Part shown: in pieces, positions 40,073 to 49,146 of the stretch
Layout: every line of letters begins with the position of its first letter
Position numbering within the stretch: position 1 is the first letter of the stretch
DNA from: Cohnella panacarvi Gsoil 349
Lineage (GTDB): Bacteria > Bacillota > Bacilli > Paenibacillales > Paenibacillaceae
Assembly: GCF_000515335.1 (NCBI RefSeq)
Contig: NZ_KI911563.1
Span: 903,598-967,597, forward strand
DNA: 64,000 nt
Direction: 5' to 3'
The notes under the pieces: model-generated
What the model saw: only the letters and a program-made list of their open reading frames with translations
Told to the model about the DNA's origin: nothing
The model's database searches: none
Made by a program: the position numbers and the translations under genes

Positions 40073-40786
40073 TTACTTCGCCGCCTCCAGCTTGTAGCCG
40101 ACGCCCCATACCGTCGTAATCATCGAAGCCGCTTCGGCCGACACGCGGTTCAGCTTCTCGCGAAGCCTCTTCACGTGCGTGTCCACGGTGCGGAGATCGC
40201 CGAAGAAGTCGTAGTTCCAGACGTCCTTCAACAGCTCTTCCCGCGAGAACACTTTGTCCGGAGAACTAGCCAAGTAATGAAGCAGCTCGTATTCCTTAGG
40301 CGTCAAGTTCACCTCTTGGCCGCTTGCCGTGACGCGGTGCGCGTCGTGTTCGATCACGAGATGCGGGAATACGATGTTGTTGCTCGTATTCGTATCTTTG
40401 GACAGGAACGCGGTCGCGGACGAACGGCGCAGGATCGCTTTAATCCGGAAAATAACTTCGCGCGGACTGAACGGCTTTACGACGTAGTCGTCCGCACCGA
40501 CCTCGAAGCCTTGCACGCGGTTGATCTCCTCGCCCTTGGCGGTCAGCATCAGAACCGGAGTCGCCTTCTGTTGACGAAGTCTCGCGCACACTTCCATGCC
40601 GTCGATGCCGGGCAGCATCAGATCGAGCACGATGAGATCGAAATCTTCGCCAAGCGCCATCCGCAGCGCGGACTCTCCGTCTTCCGCTTCTTCGATCTCG
40701 TATCCTTCTTTCTCCAAATACATTCTTAGAAGCCTGCGAATGCGTTCCTCATCGTCTACGACCAAGATCCGGTTGCCGGTACTCAT
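40073..40786 (-). CDS. resD: response regulator ResD (OmpR family)
   Basis: A 237-aa regulator. Receiver domain with DDEE (residues 11-14), phospho-acceptor in IVLDLMLPG (about 54), T in LMLTAKGE, K in VVKPFSPRE; a winged-helix DNA-binding domain from about 140 with RTVDTHVKRLREKL and VWGVGYK. It activates aerobic-anaerobic respiration genes including resABC and cytochromes. AAGGAGTG precedes the start. Confidence 0.92.
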   Translation of the reverse strand: MSTGNRILVVDDEERIRRLLRMYLEKEGYEIEEAEDGESALRMALGEDFDLIVLDLMLPGIDGMEVCARLRQQKATPVLMLTAKGEEINRVQGFEVGADDYVVKPFSPREVIFRIKAILRRSSATAFLSKDTNTSNNIVFPHLVIEHDAHRVTASGQEVNLTPKEYELLHYLASSPDKVFSREELLKDVWNYDFFGDLRTVDTHVKRLREKLNRVSAEAASMITTVWGVGYKLEAAK

Positions 40787-40807
40787 GCGCGAACACTCCT
40801 TAAGTGA

Positions 40808-42070
40808 TTAGGATACGCCAGCGTAAGAGTGCAAGCCGGCAATGACCAGGTTAACGCCGATCAAAGTAAACATGACGACCAGGAAGCCGATAACGGCGAG
40901 CCACGCGGAGCGCGTCCCCTGCCAGCCCCTCGATAGGCGAAGATGCAAGTAGGCGCTATAGAACAGCCAAGTAACGAGCGCCCATACTTCCTTCGGATCC
41001 CAGCCCCAGAAGCGAGACCAGGCGATTTCGGCCCAGATCATCGCGAAGATGAGCGCCCCGAGCGTGAACACCGGGAAGCCGATCGCGATCGCGCGATAGC
41101 TGATCTCTTCCAGATCGTCGGCGTCGATATCCATCAGGTGGGGCTTAATCACCGCGATAAGAGGTTTTCTAGCCAGTAAACGCAGCAAACCGTATAGAAT
41201 CAGGCCGGTAATAACGGACCAAATAACCGTGTTAAGCTTGCGTCCCGCGTTAACGCCGTTCATCCAGGACGGCGCTTCGAACAGCGGCTTCTCCATGCCG
41301 AGGAACGCCTGGAAGTCGACAGTCTCGCTGTTGTATGGCGCAACGATCGGCGGCAAGCTGTAAGTGACCTCGTTGACTTGGGAGTTAACGGTGCCGTCGT
41401 CCGCGATTTCTACCGTCTCCTGGCTGAAGCTCGCTTCGTAGCCCGCGCCGCGGAAGCCGAACACGGATACGAGGAAGCCAACGATCAGGATAATGGCGAC
41501 AAGCGAGAACTCGGTCCACCTTCTGGATCGGACGCCGACTTTGTCCTTGCGTTCCAGATCGACGACGCGGATCAATTGCATGAGCGCCGCGGCGAAGCCG
41601 ACCGCGAAGAACGCTTCGCCCAGCGCAGCCGTCGTGACGTGAATCCGAAGCCAGATCGAATTCAGCGCCGGATTAAGCGGCTGGACTTCGGACGGAAATA
41701 CGGAAGCGTAAGCGACGATAATAATGACGAGCGGCAACGCGAACGCGCCGAGCAAGGAGTTGCGATAAATCAAATAAACGACGATGAAGGCGAACATGAT
41801 GGCCATGGCCAAGAACGTCATGAACTCGTACATGTTGCTTGTCGGAATATGCCCCTGGCCTTTCCAACGAGCGAAGAAGAACACCAGGTGCAGCACCCAT
41901 GCGACAATAGCGGCGATGAACCCGATTCTGCCCCATCTTGCCGTATGCCCTTGCGGATCGCGGTTGCTCCAGCGCTTGCCGGCTACCGCGATCGCGTAAC
42001 AGATGAACGCGGCGCAATAGAGAAAAAACGCCGCGGTAAACACATTGCTGCTGAGATCTATCCAATTCAA
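40808..42070 (-). CDS. resC: cytochrome c biogenesis protein ResC (CcsA/CcsB system II)
   Basis: A 420-aa membrane protein with about eight hydrophobic segments. The haem-handling tryptophan-rich motif WGWDPKEVWALVTW near residue 355 and conserved histidines (WVLHLVFFF near 60, LHSYAGVS at the end) identify the CcsA/ResC family. It moves haem across the membrane with ResB and attaches it to apocytochromes c. TTG start at 42070 with AGGAGG 8 nt upstream; it overlaps the resB stop. Confidence 0.93.
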   Translation of the reverse strand: MNWIDLSSNVFTAAFFLYCAAFICYAIAVAGKRWSNRDPQGHTARWGRIGFIAAIVAWVLHLVFFFARWKGQGHIPTSNMYEFMTFLAMAIMFAFIVVYLIYRNSLLGAFALPLVIIIVAYASVFPSEVQPLNPALNSIWLRIHVTTAALGEAFFAVGFAAALMQLIRVVDLERKDKVGVRSRRWTEFSLVAIILIVGFLVSVFGFRGAGYEASFSQETVEIADDGTVNSQVNEVTYSLPPIVAPYNSETVDFQAFLGMEKPLFEAPSWMNGVNAGRKLNTVIWSVITGLILYGLLRLLARKPLIAVIKPHLMDIDADDLEEISYRAIAIGFPVFTLGALIFAMIWAEIAWSRFWGWDPKEVWALVTWLFYSAYLHLRLSRGWQGTRSAWLAVIGFLVVMFTLIGVNLVIAGLHSYAGVS

Positions 42071-43779
42071 CGTAAATTCCTCCTGTTATCGAGCGACTTC
42101 GGCGGCACTTCGATGCCGGTCCGTGCAAGCGCCCAAGCAACGTCTGCTCTTAAACCATAGCTGTTCTTGTTCGTGTGCGCGCCTAGCGACAACGTGCCGC
42201 CGTCGATGCGCAGCCACACCCTGCGATGCTGCCAGTAGAAGCCCATAATCAGGCCGATCATGGAAATCGCGGCCCCGACCCAAATATACGGCATCGCTTT
42301 ATCTTTGCGGATGTTCAAGAACGTCGTATATTCCGAGAACGTTACATTTACCATTTTACCACCGGACATCGCGTTTTCAACTTTAAATGCGAACTTGCCC
42401 GAGCTTTGTCCGTTTTTGACGTAATAATCGTTAAGGATCGCCTGATAAGCCTTGCTCTCCTCGTTAGGCATCGGGAAGTAGAGATACGTCTCGCCGTCTT
42501 TCAACAGATCCGGCCCCGTAATCGTAAAGGCGAACGCCGGATTGTTCGGATCGCGCGTCTTCGTCATCGGGCGGCTCTCGGAATCGAGTCCGAAGTCCGG
42601 AAAATAATCGTTCAAACGCAGCGTATAAGGGCCGACCTCGTAGACGCGTTCGGGGTTGTCCGCTCTCAACGCGAACGTGCCGTACGCCTTGCCGGTAACG
42701 GTATCCGTTAGCGTCACGTTAACGGAGATGAACCGAACCCGCGCTTGGTAGCTGTTCTGATAAATTTTCAAGTCTCCGTGCGAGAGCGGGCTGTTCACCT
42801 GTATCGGATGCTGCTCTACTTGCTTCAGCACGGGATCGCGGGTCGGGTCGTTGCACGCCTCGATGCATTCGTACATCGTCGCTTTCGTCTCGAACAGCTT
42901 CGGAACGGCTTTGCCTTTCTGATTGGAGGCCAGCTCGCTCTCGTCGTAAAGCTCCAGCGTGAAATCGTCGTTCTTCAGATAGTAGTTCGTGTCCGGAATT
43001 TGACGCGTCTCCCCTTCGTAGAGCGCCAAGTATTGATCCATATGCCACGCAGGCACGCTGCGGCCGAGCACGGCGAGCAGGAACAGAATCAGTCCGATAT
43101 GGTTGATATACGGCCCCCAGCGGCTGAACCGGTTTTTCTCCGCGAGCAGCGCCGTGCCGTCTTGATGCACGCGATACCCGCGGCGCTTCAATTGCTTCTT
43201 GAACGATTCGACCCATGCGGTCTCGTCCCCGGCGACTTCGCCGCTGTATGTAACCTGCTGTCTCGTAATAAACTGCAAATGCTTGCGAATTTGCTGCTTG
43301 TTCAGCGCACGGTACAACGGAAGCACCCTGTCCAAGCTGCAAATAACGAGAGAGGCGCCGATCATGACGAGCAGTCCGCGGAACCACCACGATTCGTACG
43401 TATGCGACAGCCCGAGCGCATGATAGATGACGCCGGCCGTTCCGTACGTCTCCTTGTAATAAGCGGCGAATTCTTCGTCGGTCGTCATATTGATGAACGT
43501 GCTTTCCTGTTGGAAAATCGTGCCCAGCGCCGCGCCGAGCAGCGTCAGGATGATGAGGTAGATCGCGATCTTGACCGACGAGAAGAAATTCCATACTCGG
43601 TCGATCAGATGCGGATTTTGCTTCTGCGAGCGTCTCGCCACGCCGTCGTATCTCATCTCGAGCGGAGCGTCCTCGGCTCCGGCGGCTTCCTCGAACAGAG
43701 GCTTGCCGCATGATTCGCACAATACGGTGCCGACGGGGTTCTGATGTCCGCATTCGCACTTCGTGTTCTGTATTAACAT
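42067..43779 (-). CDS. resB: cytochrome c biogenesis protein ResB
   Basis: A 570-aa membrane protein. An N-terminal zinc-ribbon-like pattern (CECGHQNPVGTVLCESC, residues 8-24) precedes the usual ResB domain with SSVKIAIYLIILTLLGAALGTIFQQ, large extracytoplasmic domain (about residues 230-470) and a final transmembrane segment (YIWVGAAISMIGLIMGFYW). With ResC it forms the system II haem transporter/ligase. GGAGG lies 5 nt before the ATG. It follows resA after 45 nt. Confidence 0.93.
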   Translation of the reverse strand: MLIQNTKCECGHQNPVGTVLCESCGKPLFEEAAGAEDAPLEMRYDGVARRSQKQNPHLIDRVWNFFSSVKIAIYLIILTLLGAALGTIFQQESTFINMTTDEEFAAYYKETYGTAGVIYHALGLSHTYESWWFRGLLVMIGASLVICSLDRVLPLYRALNKQQIRKHLQFITRQQVTYSGEVAGDETAWVESFKKQLKRRGYRVHQDGTALLAEKNRFSRWGPYINHIGLILFLLAVLGRSVPAWHMDQYLALYEGETRQIPDTNYYLKNDDFTLELYDESELASNQKGKAVPKLFETKATMYECIEACNDPTRDPVLKQVEQHPIQVNSPLSHGDLKIYQNSYQARVRFISVNVTLTDTVTGKAYGTFALRADNPERVYEVGPYTLRLNDYFPDFGLDSESRPMTKTRDPNNPAFAFTITGPDLLKDGETYLYFPMPNEESKAYQAILNDYYVKNGQSSGKFAFKVENAMSGGKMVNVTFSEYTTFLNIRKDKAMPYIWVGAAISMIGLIMGFYWQHRRVWLRIDGGTLSLGAHTNKNSYGLRADVAWALARTGIEVPPKSLDNRRNLR

Positions 43780-43824
43780 CAGGTCCTCCAGCGCTTCGTT
43801 GATAACTGATCCGTTCGTTCGCTC

Positions 43825-44358
43825 TTACTTCCGTCCGTTCATCAGGCGTTCAATGCGCGGCTCTAGATCGTCCTCGTCAAGAGGTCCGCCTACGAGGACG
43901 TCTTGAATCGTTCCGTCCGCCGAGATGAAATACGTCGTCGGATATTGCTTGAGCCCGAACGCCCTTTCCGTCTTTTTGTCGCGGTCGAGCAGAATCGGGA
44001 ACTTCGCGCCGACTTCGGCGGCGAACCGTTCCACCGTAATTTGGTCCTCGCTCAAGTTAATCCCGACGAGCTCCAAGCCTTGATCGTGCCACTTCTCGTA
44101 TTGCTTCTGCAACGCCGGCATCTCCGCACGGCAAGGCGGACAGAACGTCCCCCAGAAATTCAATATGACGGGCTTGCCCTCGTACTCGCTCCAATCGTGG
44201 GCGACGTTATCGAGATCGGCCAGCTTAAAGGCCGGCGGCTTGTCCCCTTTCGCGAGCGCGTCGCTCGACGTGAAGAGCGAATTGCCGATCGCGTAACCTC
44301 CGACAAGCAATACGAACGCCAAAATTAAATATTGTACAAGCTTGCGATGTTTACCCAT
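43825..44358 (-). CDS. resA: thiol-disulfide oxidoreductase ResA
   Basis: A 177-aa membrane-anchored thioredoxin-fold protein (signal anchor LVQYLILAFVLLVGGYAIG). The active site is FWGTFCPPCRAEMP near residue 72; B. subtilis ResA has CEPC, so the Glu is Pro here. It reduces the CxxCH disulfide of apocytochrome c. The start ATG has AGGTGG about 13 nt upstream. TATAAT (44394-44399) lies upstream, but the nearest TTGACG is only 13 nt away, so ResD activation of this promoter is plausible. Confidence 0.92.
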   Translation of the reverse strand: MGKHRKLVQYLILAFVLLVGGYAIGNSLFTSSDALAKGDKPPAFKLADLDNVAHDWSEYEGKPVILNFWGTFCPPCRAEMPALQKQYEKWHDQGLELVGINLSEDQITVERFAAEVGAKFPILLDRDKKTERAFGLKQYPTTYFISADGTIQDVLVGGPLDEDDLEPRIERLMNGRK

Positions 44359-44468
44359 TGACGCGATTTCACCACCTGTAATCCCATATTCTCATTATAA
44401 CGAAAATACCGGCGTCAAGGGCAGGTGCCCTCTCCTCCGGTTTTGAACATTGTGTGACGCCGTATTCG

Positions 44469-45212
44469 CTATTGTTCTTGCCCGCGTTCACTCTGCTCCG
44501 CCGCGTCCTGCAGCGTGCGAAGCTCCTCCGCGGTCAATCTGCGGTGCTTGCCCCGCTGAAGATTGTTCAAATACAGTCCCCCGAACGAAATCCGTTTCAA
44601 GCGGGAGACCGGGTGATGGATCGCGTCGAACATTCTTCTCACTTGCCGGTTGCGGCCTTCGCGGATCGTAATCGAGATCGTCGCGAATTTGCCCTCCGGA
44701 TCGATGTCGTGGTATTCGACGTCAGCCGGAGCGGTCATGCCGTCCTCGAGCTTAATGCCGCGCTGAAGCTTCTCCAAATCTTTGCCGTGCGGAACCCGTT
44801 CCACGGTCGCATGGTAAGTTTTCGGCACGTGGTGGCGCGGATGCGTCAGCTTATGCGCCAAATCACCGTCGTTCGTAAGCAGCAACAGCCCCTCGGTATC
44901 GTAATCGAGCCGGCCGACCGGATAGAGCCGTTCTTTAATATCCTTCAAATAATCGGTCACGACGCTGCGTCCCTTGTCGTCGGACACGCTCGTAATAACG
45001 CCTTTCGGCTTGTTGAACATAATATAAATCTTGCTTTCCCGCTTAATCGGCTTGCCCGATACGGCAATGACGTCCACGGCCGGATCGGCTTTGACTCCGA
45101 GTTCCTTCACGACTTTATCGTTCACGGTCACTTTGCCCGCAAGGATCAGTTCCTCGCATTTGCGCCGCGAAGCGACGCCGGCCGCCGCGAGTATTTTCTG
45201 CAATCTTTCCAC
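44469..45212 (-). CDS. rluB: 23S rRNA pseudouridine synthase RluB
   Basis: A 247-aa protein: an S4 RNA-binding domain at the N terminus (MERLQKILAAAGVASRRKCEELI), then the RsuA/RluB catalytic domain with GRLDYDTEGLLLLTNDG near residue 99 (catalytic aspartate) and REGRNRQVRRMF. It modifies 23S rRNA in the peptidyl-transferase region. GTG start at 45212 with GAGGTGA 7 nt upstream. It lies between spmB and resA, as in B. subtilis. Confidence 0.95.
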   Translation of the reverse strand: MERLQKILAAAGVASRRKCEELILAGKVTVNDKVVKELGVKADPAVDVIAVSGKPIKRESKIYIMFNKPKGVITSVSDDKGRSVVTDYLKDIKERLYPVGRLDYDTEGLLLLTNDGDLAHKLTHPRHHVPKTYHATVERVPHGKDLEKLQRGIKLEDGMTAPADVEYHDIDPEGKFATISITIREGRNRQVRRMFDAIHHPVSRLKRISFGGLYLNNLQRGKHRRLTAEELRTLQDAAEQSERGQEQ

Positions 45213-45233
45213 GGTCGTTCACCTCATCCCCCA

Positions 45234-45773
45234 TCATACCAATCCGAACAGCAACCAGCAAGCCGCGACTGCGGCAAAAAAGCCGATGAAGTCCGAGATG
45301 AGGCCGACTTTGAGCGCGTACCTGGAGTTGCGGATGCCGACAGCGCCAAAATAAACGGTGATGACATACAAAGTCGTATCGGTGCTGCCTTGAATGGTGG
45401 ACGCGATGCGTGCGACGAACGAATCCGGTCCGTGCTCTTTGATCAGATCGGTGACGTAGGCGAGCGATCCGGCGCCGGTCAGCGGCCGCAGAAGCGCGAG
45501 CGGCAGCACGTCGGCGGGAACGCCGAACCGTTCGAACAGCGGCCGGAATAACCCGATGATGGCGTCCATCGCTCCGGACGCGCGGAACATGCTGATCGCG
45601 GTCAGCATGCCGACCAAGGAAGGAATAATGCCGATCGCCGTGGAAAAGCCGTCCTTCGCTCCGTCTATGAACGATTCGTACGTCGGGATTTTGCGAAAGG
45701 CGGCGTATAAAGGGATGAACGCGATGATGACGGGAATCGCCCAGGTGGACACGAGTTGAATGAGGTCAAGCAT
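45234..45773 (-). CDS. spmB: spore maturation protein B
   Basis: A 179-aa membrane protein with five to six hydrophobic segments and conserved GAGSLAYVTDLI and IQGSTDTTLYVITVYFG. With SpmA it is needed for spore core dehydration; both resemble the halves of a nucleoside-transporter-like gate. It lies 5 nt downstream of spmA and 21 nt upstream of rluB. Confidence 0.95.
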   Translation of the reverse strand: MLDLIQLVSTWAIPVIIAFIPLYAAFRKIPTYESFIDGAKDGFSTAIGIIPSLVGMLTAISMFRASGAMDAIIGLFRPLFERFGVPADVLPLALLRPLTGAGSLAYVTDLIKEHGPDSFVARIASTIQGSTDTTLYVITVYFGAVGIRNSRYALKVGLISDFIGFFAAVAACWLLFGLV

Positions 45774-45778
45774 TCGGA

Positions 45779-46450
45779 TCAGCCTCCTCCCGGCGGGGTT
45801 AACGGCCGAGGCGGAGGCGAGGAAGGCGGAGAAGCCGATGAAGGCCGCGTAGGCTGTATGTACTTAGGAGGCCTGCCCGCCTTGCGGCGGTACCAGCGAT
45901 CGACGACGATCGCCGCGCCGGTCGAAATGATCGTCGCCAGGAGCGTCGGCGCGACGATGTCGGCGGGATGCAGCGAGCCGAAGTTCATGCGGATCGCGAT
46001 GATCGTCGTCGGGACAAGCGTAATGCTGGCCGTGTTCAAGGCAAGCAGCGTGCACATCGCCGGCGTCGCGACCGTCTTGTCCGGATTAAGCGTCTGCAGC
46101 TCCTGCATCGCCTTGATCCCCATCGGGGTTGCGGCGTTGCCCAGCCCGAGCAAATTCGCGCTCATATTGGACAGAATGTAGCCCATGGCCGGATGATCGG
46201 GCGGCACGTCCGGGAACAGCCTCCGGACGATCGGCGCCAGCAGCCTGGCCAACTTGCTGACGAGGCCCGCGTCCTCGGCGATTCGCATGAGCCCCATCCA
46301 GAATACGAGAATGCTGACAAGCCCGAGACAGACCGTCACGCCCGTTTGCGCGCCGCCGAAGGCAGCCTCGGCCACCTGCTCCATCTTGCCGTTGATCGCC
46401 CCGAACAGGACGCTGATCACGATCATGCCCATCCAGATCCAATTCACCAT
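45779..46450 (-). CDS. spmA: spore maturation protein A
   Basis: A 223-aa membrane protein with gate-like motifs SANLLGLGNAATPMGIKAM and NTASITLVPTTIIAIR. It works with SpmB in core dehydration. The C-terminal 30 residues are an unusual P/S-rich tail (SSASPPSSPPPRPLTPPGGG), longer than expected. It begins 1 nt after the dacB stop. Confidence 0.94.
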   Translation of the reverse strand: MVNWIWMGMIVISVLFGAINGKMEQVAEAAFGGAQTGVTVCLGLVSILVFWMGLMRIAEDAGLVSKLARLLAPIVRRLFPDVPPDHPAMGYILSNMSANLLGLGNAATPMGIKAMQELQTLNPDKTVATPAMCTLLALNTASITLVPTTIIAIRMNFGSLHPADIVAPTLLATIISTGAAIVVDRWYRRKAGRPPKYIQPTRPSSASPPSSPPPRPLTPPGGG

Positions 46451-46451
46451 C

Positions 46452-47585
46452 CTATCCCGCTCCCTTCTTCCCCGCTTGATCTTCCGCTCGGTCCGGCGAC
46501 CGATCGCTCGCCACGACCGACACGCTTCCGATCCGTTCGCCGTTCAAATAGTAATTCATCCAGCCTCGGTATCCGAGCGAGTATACGGCTCTGCGAAGAT
46601 CCGTGTTCTCGTAGACGGCAGTTAGCTTTTCGCGCTCTCCGGCGGCAAGCGGATATCGATAATCGCTCGAAAGCTTGCCCGCTTCGGCCGCGACTAACAC
46701 CGGATCGCCGGCGGAAGCGACTTTCGTCAGCGGGTAATGCGCGAAGCCGTAGTCCAGCAGCTTGCGATGGTCCGCCCAATCGTCCCCGTCGTTGAGCGTT
46801 ACGACGACGAGTTGCTGGCCGTTCCGCGTGGCCGAGCTAACGAGACATCGCAGCGCTTTTTTGGTATAGCCGGTTTTCACGCCGTCCGCCCCGTCGTACA
46901 TGTGGAGCATTTTATTTTTGTTTACCCATTTGTAATCCCACGGGTCGTGCGGATTCGGCGCCGTCCTTACCCTCGTGGCCACGATCGTGCGAAAATCCGG
47001 ATTGTGCAGCGCGTAAGCCGTCAGCTTGGCCAGGTCGTTCGCCGAGGCGTAATGTCCGGGCTCGTCCAGACCGTGCGGATTCATGTACTGGCTGTTCGAA
47101 AGTCCGATTTCGGCCGCTTTCTTGTTCATCAGGAAAGCGAAGCCTCCGACCGAACCTCCGACGTGTTCGGCGATCGCGGTCGCCGCGTCGTTGCCGGAAC
47201 GCAGCATTAAGCCGTAGATCAAGTTGCGCAGTTGGATTTTCTCCCCGGCTTTCAAGTAAATGGACGACCCTTCCTTGCCTTCCGCGCGCTTGCTTACCGT
47301 CACTTGGTCGTCTAACCGGCCATGCTCGATGGCTACGATCGCGGTCATGATCTTGGTCAGGCTGGCGATCAGCATCGGCTCGTCGCCTTGCTTGCTATAG
47401 ATGATGCGGCCGGAAGCGACGTCGATCAACGATACGCCCTTGGCGCGATTAGCCGGCGGCACCGGCGTGCTTGCTTGGGCGGCCCCGGCTCTGGCAGGTA
47501 TGCATCCGCTGAAAATAAGGGATCCGAGGAGAACGGCTGCGATTGTCATTCGACGTGTGAGTTGCGCTTTGGAAGTGACGTGCAT
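46452..47585 (-). CDS. dacB: D-alanyl-D-alanine carboxypeptidase, spore cortex type
   Basis: A 377-aa penicillin-binding-protein-like enzyme: signal peptide ending near FSGC (a lipoprotein site with a non-canonical F), active-site SLTK near residue 75, SGN near 131, KTG near 240. It trims cross-links in spore cortex peptidoglycan. It is called DacB because spmA-spmB follow directly, as in the B. subtilis dacB-spmA-spmB operon. A sigma-E promoter match lies at 47656-47684. AAGGAGG precedes the ATG. Confidence 0.9.
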   Translation of the reverse strand: MHVTSKAQLTRRMTIAAVLLGSLIFSGCIPARAGAAQASTPVPPANRAKGVSLIDVASGRIIYSKQGDEPMLIASLTKIMTAIVAIEHGRLDDQVTVSKRAEGKEGSSIYLKAGEKIQLRNLIYGLMLRSGNDAATAIAEHVGGSVGGFAFLMNKKAAEIGLSNSQYMNPHGLDEPGHYASANDLAKLTAYALHNPDFRTIVATRVRTAPNPHDPWDYKWVNKNKMLHMYDGADGVKTGYTKKALRCLVSSATRNGQQLVVVTLNDGDDWADHRKLLDYGFAHYPLTKVASAGDPVLVAAEAGKLSSDYRYPLAAGEREKLTAVYENTDLRRAVYSLGYRGWMNYYLNGERIGSVSVVASDRSPDRAEDQAGKKGAG

Positions 47586-47608
47586 GGATATCCTCCTTGA
47601 TACAATCC

Positions 47609-47643
47609 AATCTTCGTCGGGCTCGAACTAACTCACCCTTGAA
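47609..47643 (-). repeat. copy of a short dispersed motif upstream of dacB
   Basis: On the minus strand this reads GGGTGAGTTAGTTCGAGC followed by CCGACGAAGATT. It differs from the copy at 53101-53133 only at a few transitions. A shorter copy is at 58500-58514. Confidence 0.75.
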
Positions 47644-47655
47644 AGGTCTCCTAAC

Positions 47656-47684
47656 AATTTATGTAGGCGTGTCCCAAAGTATGT
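47656..47684 (-). promoter_or_regulatory. candidate sigma-E promoter of dacB-spmA-spmB
   Basis: ACATACT (47678-47684), 14 nt, CATAAATT (47656-47663): 5/7 and 7/8 matches to the sigma-E boxes. The B. subtilis operon is known to be sigma-E-dependent. Confidence 0.5.
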
Positions 47685-47766
47685 AGCCGAGTTGGGGATG
47701 GTAAACGTTACAGGACCCTCGGATGCGCCTCTTCCTCGCCGAGCGTTCTGTACGAATAATCGCAAT

Positions 47767-47790
47767 AAAAAACCCGGCCGAGAGGCCGGG
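47767..47790 (-). terminator. terminator of gerW
   Basis: A perfect 7-bp stem CCCGGCC/GGCCGGG with tetraloop TCTC (47773-47790), followed on the minus strand by T6. Confidence 0.94.
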
Positions 47791-47797
47791 AACCGCG

Positions 47798-48295
47798 TCA
47801 CATCAATTTGTCGGAATGGCTGGATTGCGTCGTCAGCGTGTTGCTCGTTTCGGCCGAATCCTGCTGGGAACCGACATTGCTTTGAAAGGCGTTTTTGATC
47901 TTGTCCACCCAGGTCGGCGCGGATTCGATCAGGCGTTCGAGAATGTGCGTCTGGCTGTCGAGCGGCACGACTTTGACGCCTTGCGTGCCTACGACGAGAA
48001 ATGCGATCGGCGTAATCGAAACGCCGCCGCCGCTGCCGCCGCCGAAAGGAAGCTGAACGGAAGCGTTATGGCCCTCGTTATTGTTGCTTTTAGAGTTGCC
48101 TTTATTCGCTTCGTCCGCCCCTTGAAACTCGCTGCCTCCGGCCGCGAATCCGAAGCCGACTTTGGAGATCGGCAAGATCACGCTGCCGTCGGGGGTTTGA
48201 ACAGGCTCGCCGACGATCGTGTTGACGTCCACCATATCCTTGATATTTTCCATGGCGGTTTGCATAAGGCCGTTAATCGGATGTTGCTGAGTCAT
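47798..48295 (-). CDS. gerW: spore germination protein GerW (YtfJ)
   Basis: A 165-aa protein: NGLMQTAMENIKDMVDVNTIVGEPV, then VILPISKVGFGFAAGG, a glycine-rich stretch (FGGGSGGGVSITPIAFLVV) and an S/T/Q-rich tail. GerW is needed for the response of spores to some germinants. AAAGGAGG lies 7 nt before the ATG. A DUF2953 gene (ytfI-like) is directly upstream, as in B. subtilis. Confidence 0.93.
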   Translation of the reverse strand: MTQQHPINGLMQTAMENIKDMVDVNTIVGEPVQTPDGSVILPISKVGFGFAAGGSEFQGADEANKGNSKSNNNEGHNASVQLPFGGGSGGGVSITPIAFLVVGTQGVKVVPLDSQTHILERLIESAPTWVDKIKNAFQSNVGSQQDSAETSNTLTTQSSHSDKLM

Positions 48296-48399
48296 ATTCG
48301 CTCCTCCTTTCTGATGCGATCCCGACGATATTCGTTCTCCTCGGTCGTCATCGTGTACCTAATTTGCCCGTAGAAGCCGGTCGTTTATGCGTTCGCCCG

Positions 48400-49083
48400 T
48401 CACACTTGCTCGGGCGGAGCCAACGTCGCGCGCCATGCCCGAAGCGCCTTCGTCAGGTTCACCGTACGCGTGCCGAGCTTCGCCATCGACCATAGAACGA
48501 CGAACGCGCGAATTTGGAAATCCGCCTCCCACACGGCCGCGAATTCGGGTTCGGAATAGTTGGGCTCGATCCGGTTCTGCGGCATCGCGGACAGCTTCAG
48601 GAACTGTCCGGCCGCGCCCGACGCGCATCCCGCGACTGCCCACAGCAGCCCCGTAAGCACCGCCGTCTGCGCCGCGTCACCGGTACCGACGCGGAAATCG
48701 AGCCGCCACCTGGTGCATTCCACCTTTTTCATCGTCGATCGCAGCCATCCCGCGAACTTGCGCGTAGAAAATTGGATCGCACGGTAGGAGCGCCAATAAC
48801 GCTTGAAGGTTCTAATGCCGAACATTCGCTTCTTTTCCTCTTCATGAGACGTTCCGACTCCGCCGGTTTTCTTCTCGCCGTAGATGACGTTCAATCCCCT
48901 GATCATGATGGAAGGCAAGACGAGCTGATAATGAACGAGACCGAACAGCGCCTGCACGATGACGACCAATTGGTCAAACTTGCCGCTGCGGGAATAGCGT
49001 ACTCGGATGCGAATCCGCGACGCCATCGCCAAGATCAATAGGAATGCAACTGCAAAGGCCGCGCACCAAAGCCAAAAGGCCAT
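48400..49083 (-). CDS. DUF2953 membrane protein (YtfI-like)
   Basis: A 227-aa protein with an N-terminal hydrophobic helix (WCAAFAVAFLLILAMA) and a second hydrophobic region (LTGLLWAVAGCASGAAGQ). The sequence VGTGDAAQTAVLTGLLWA is typical of DUF2953, usually found next to ytfJ/gerW and thought to act in sporulation. ATG 49083 has GGGGGTGGG just upstream. Confidence 0.78.
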   Translation of the reverse strand: MAFWLWCAAFAVAFLLILAMASRIRIRVRYSRSGKFDQLVVIVQALFGLVHYQLVLPSIMIRGLNVIYGEKKTGGVGTSHEEEKKRMFGIRTFKRYWRSYRAIQFSTRKFAGWLRSTMKKVECTRWRLDFRVGTGDAAQTAVLTGLLWAVAGCASGAAGQFLKLSAMPQNRIEPNYSEPEFAAVWEADFQIRAFVVLWSMAKLGTRTVNLTKALRAWRATLAPPEQV

Positions 49084-49146
49084 CCCACCCCCGCCTTTCC
49101 TAGGGGTAGTATGACCTTTTGGCAACGCTTCATACAATTGACTTTA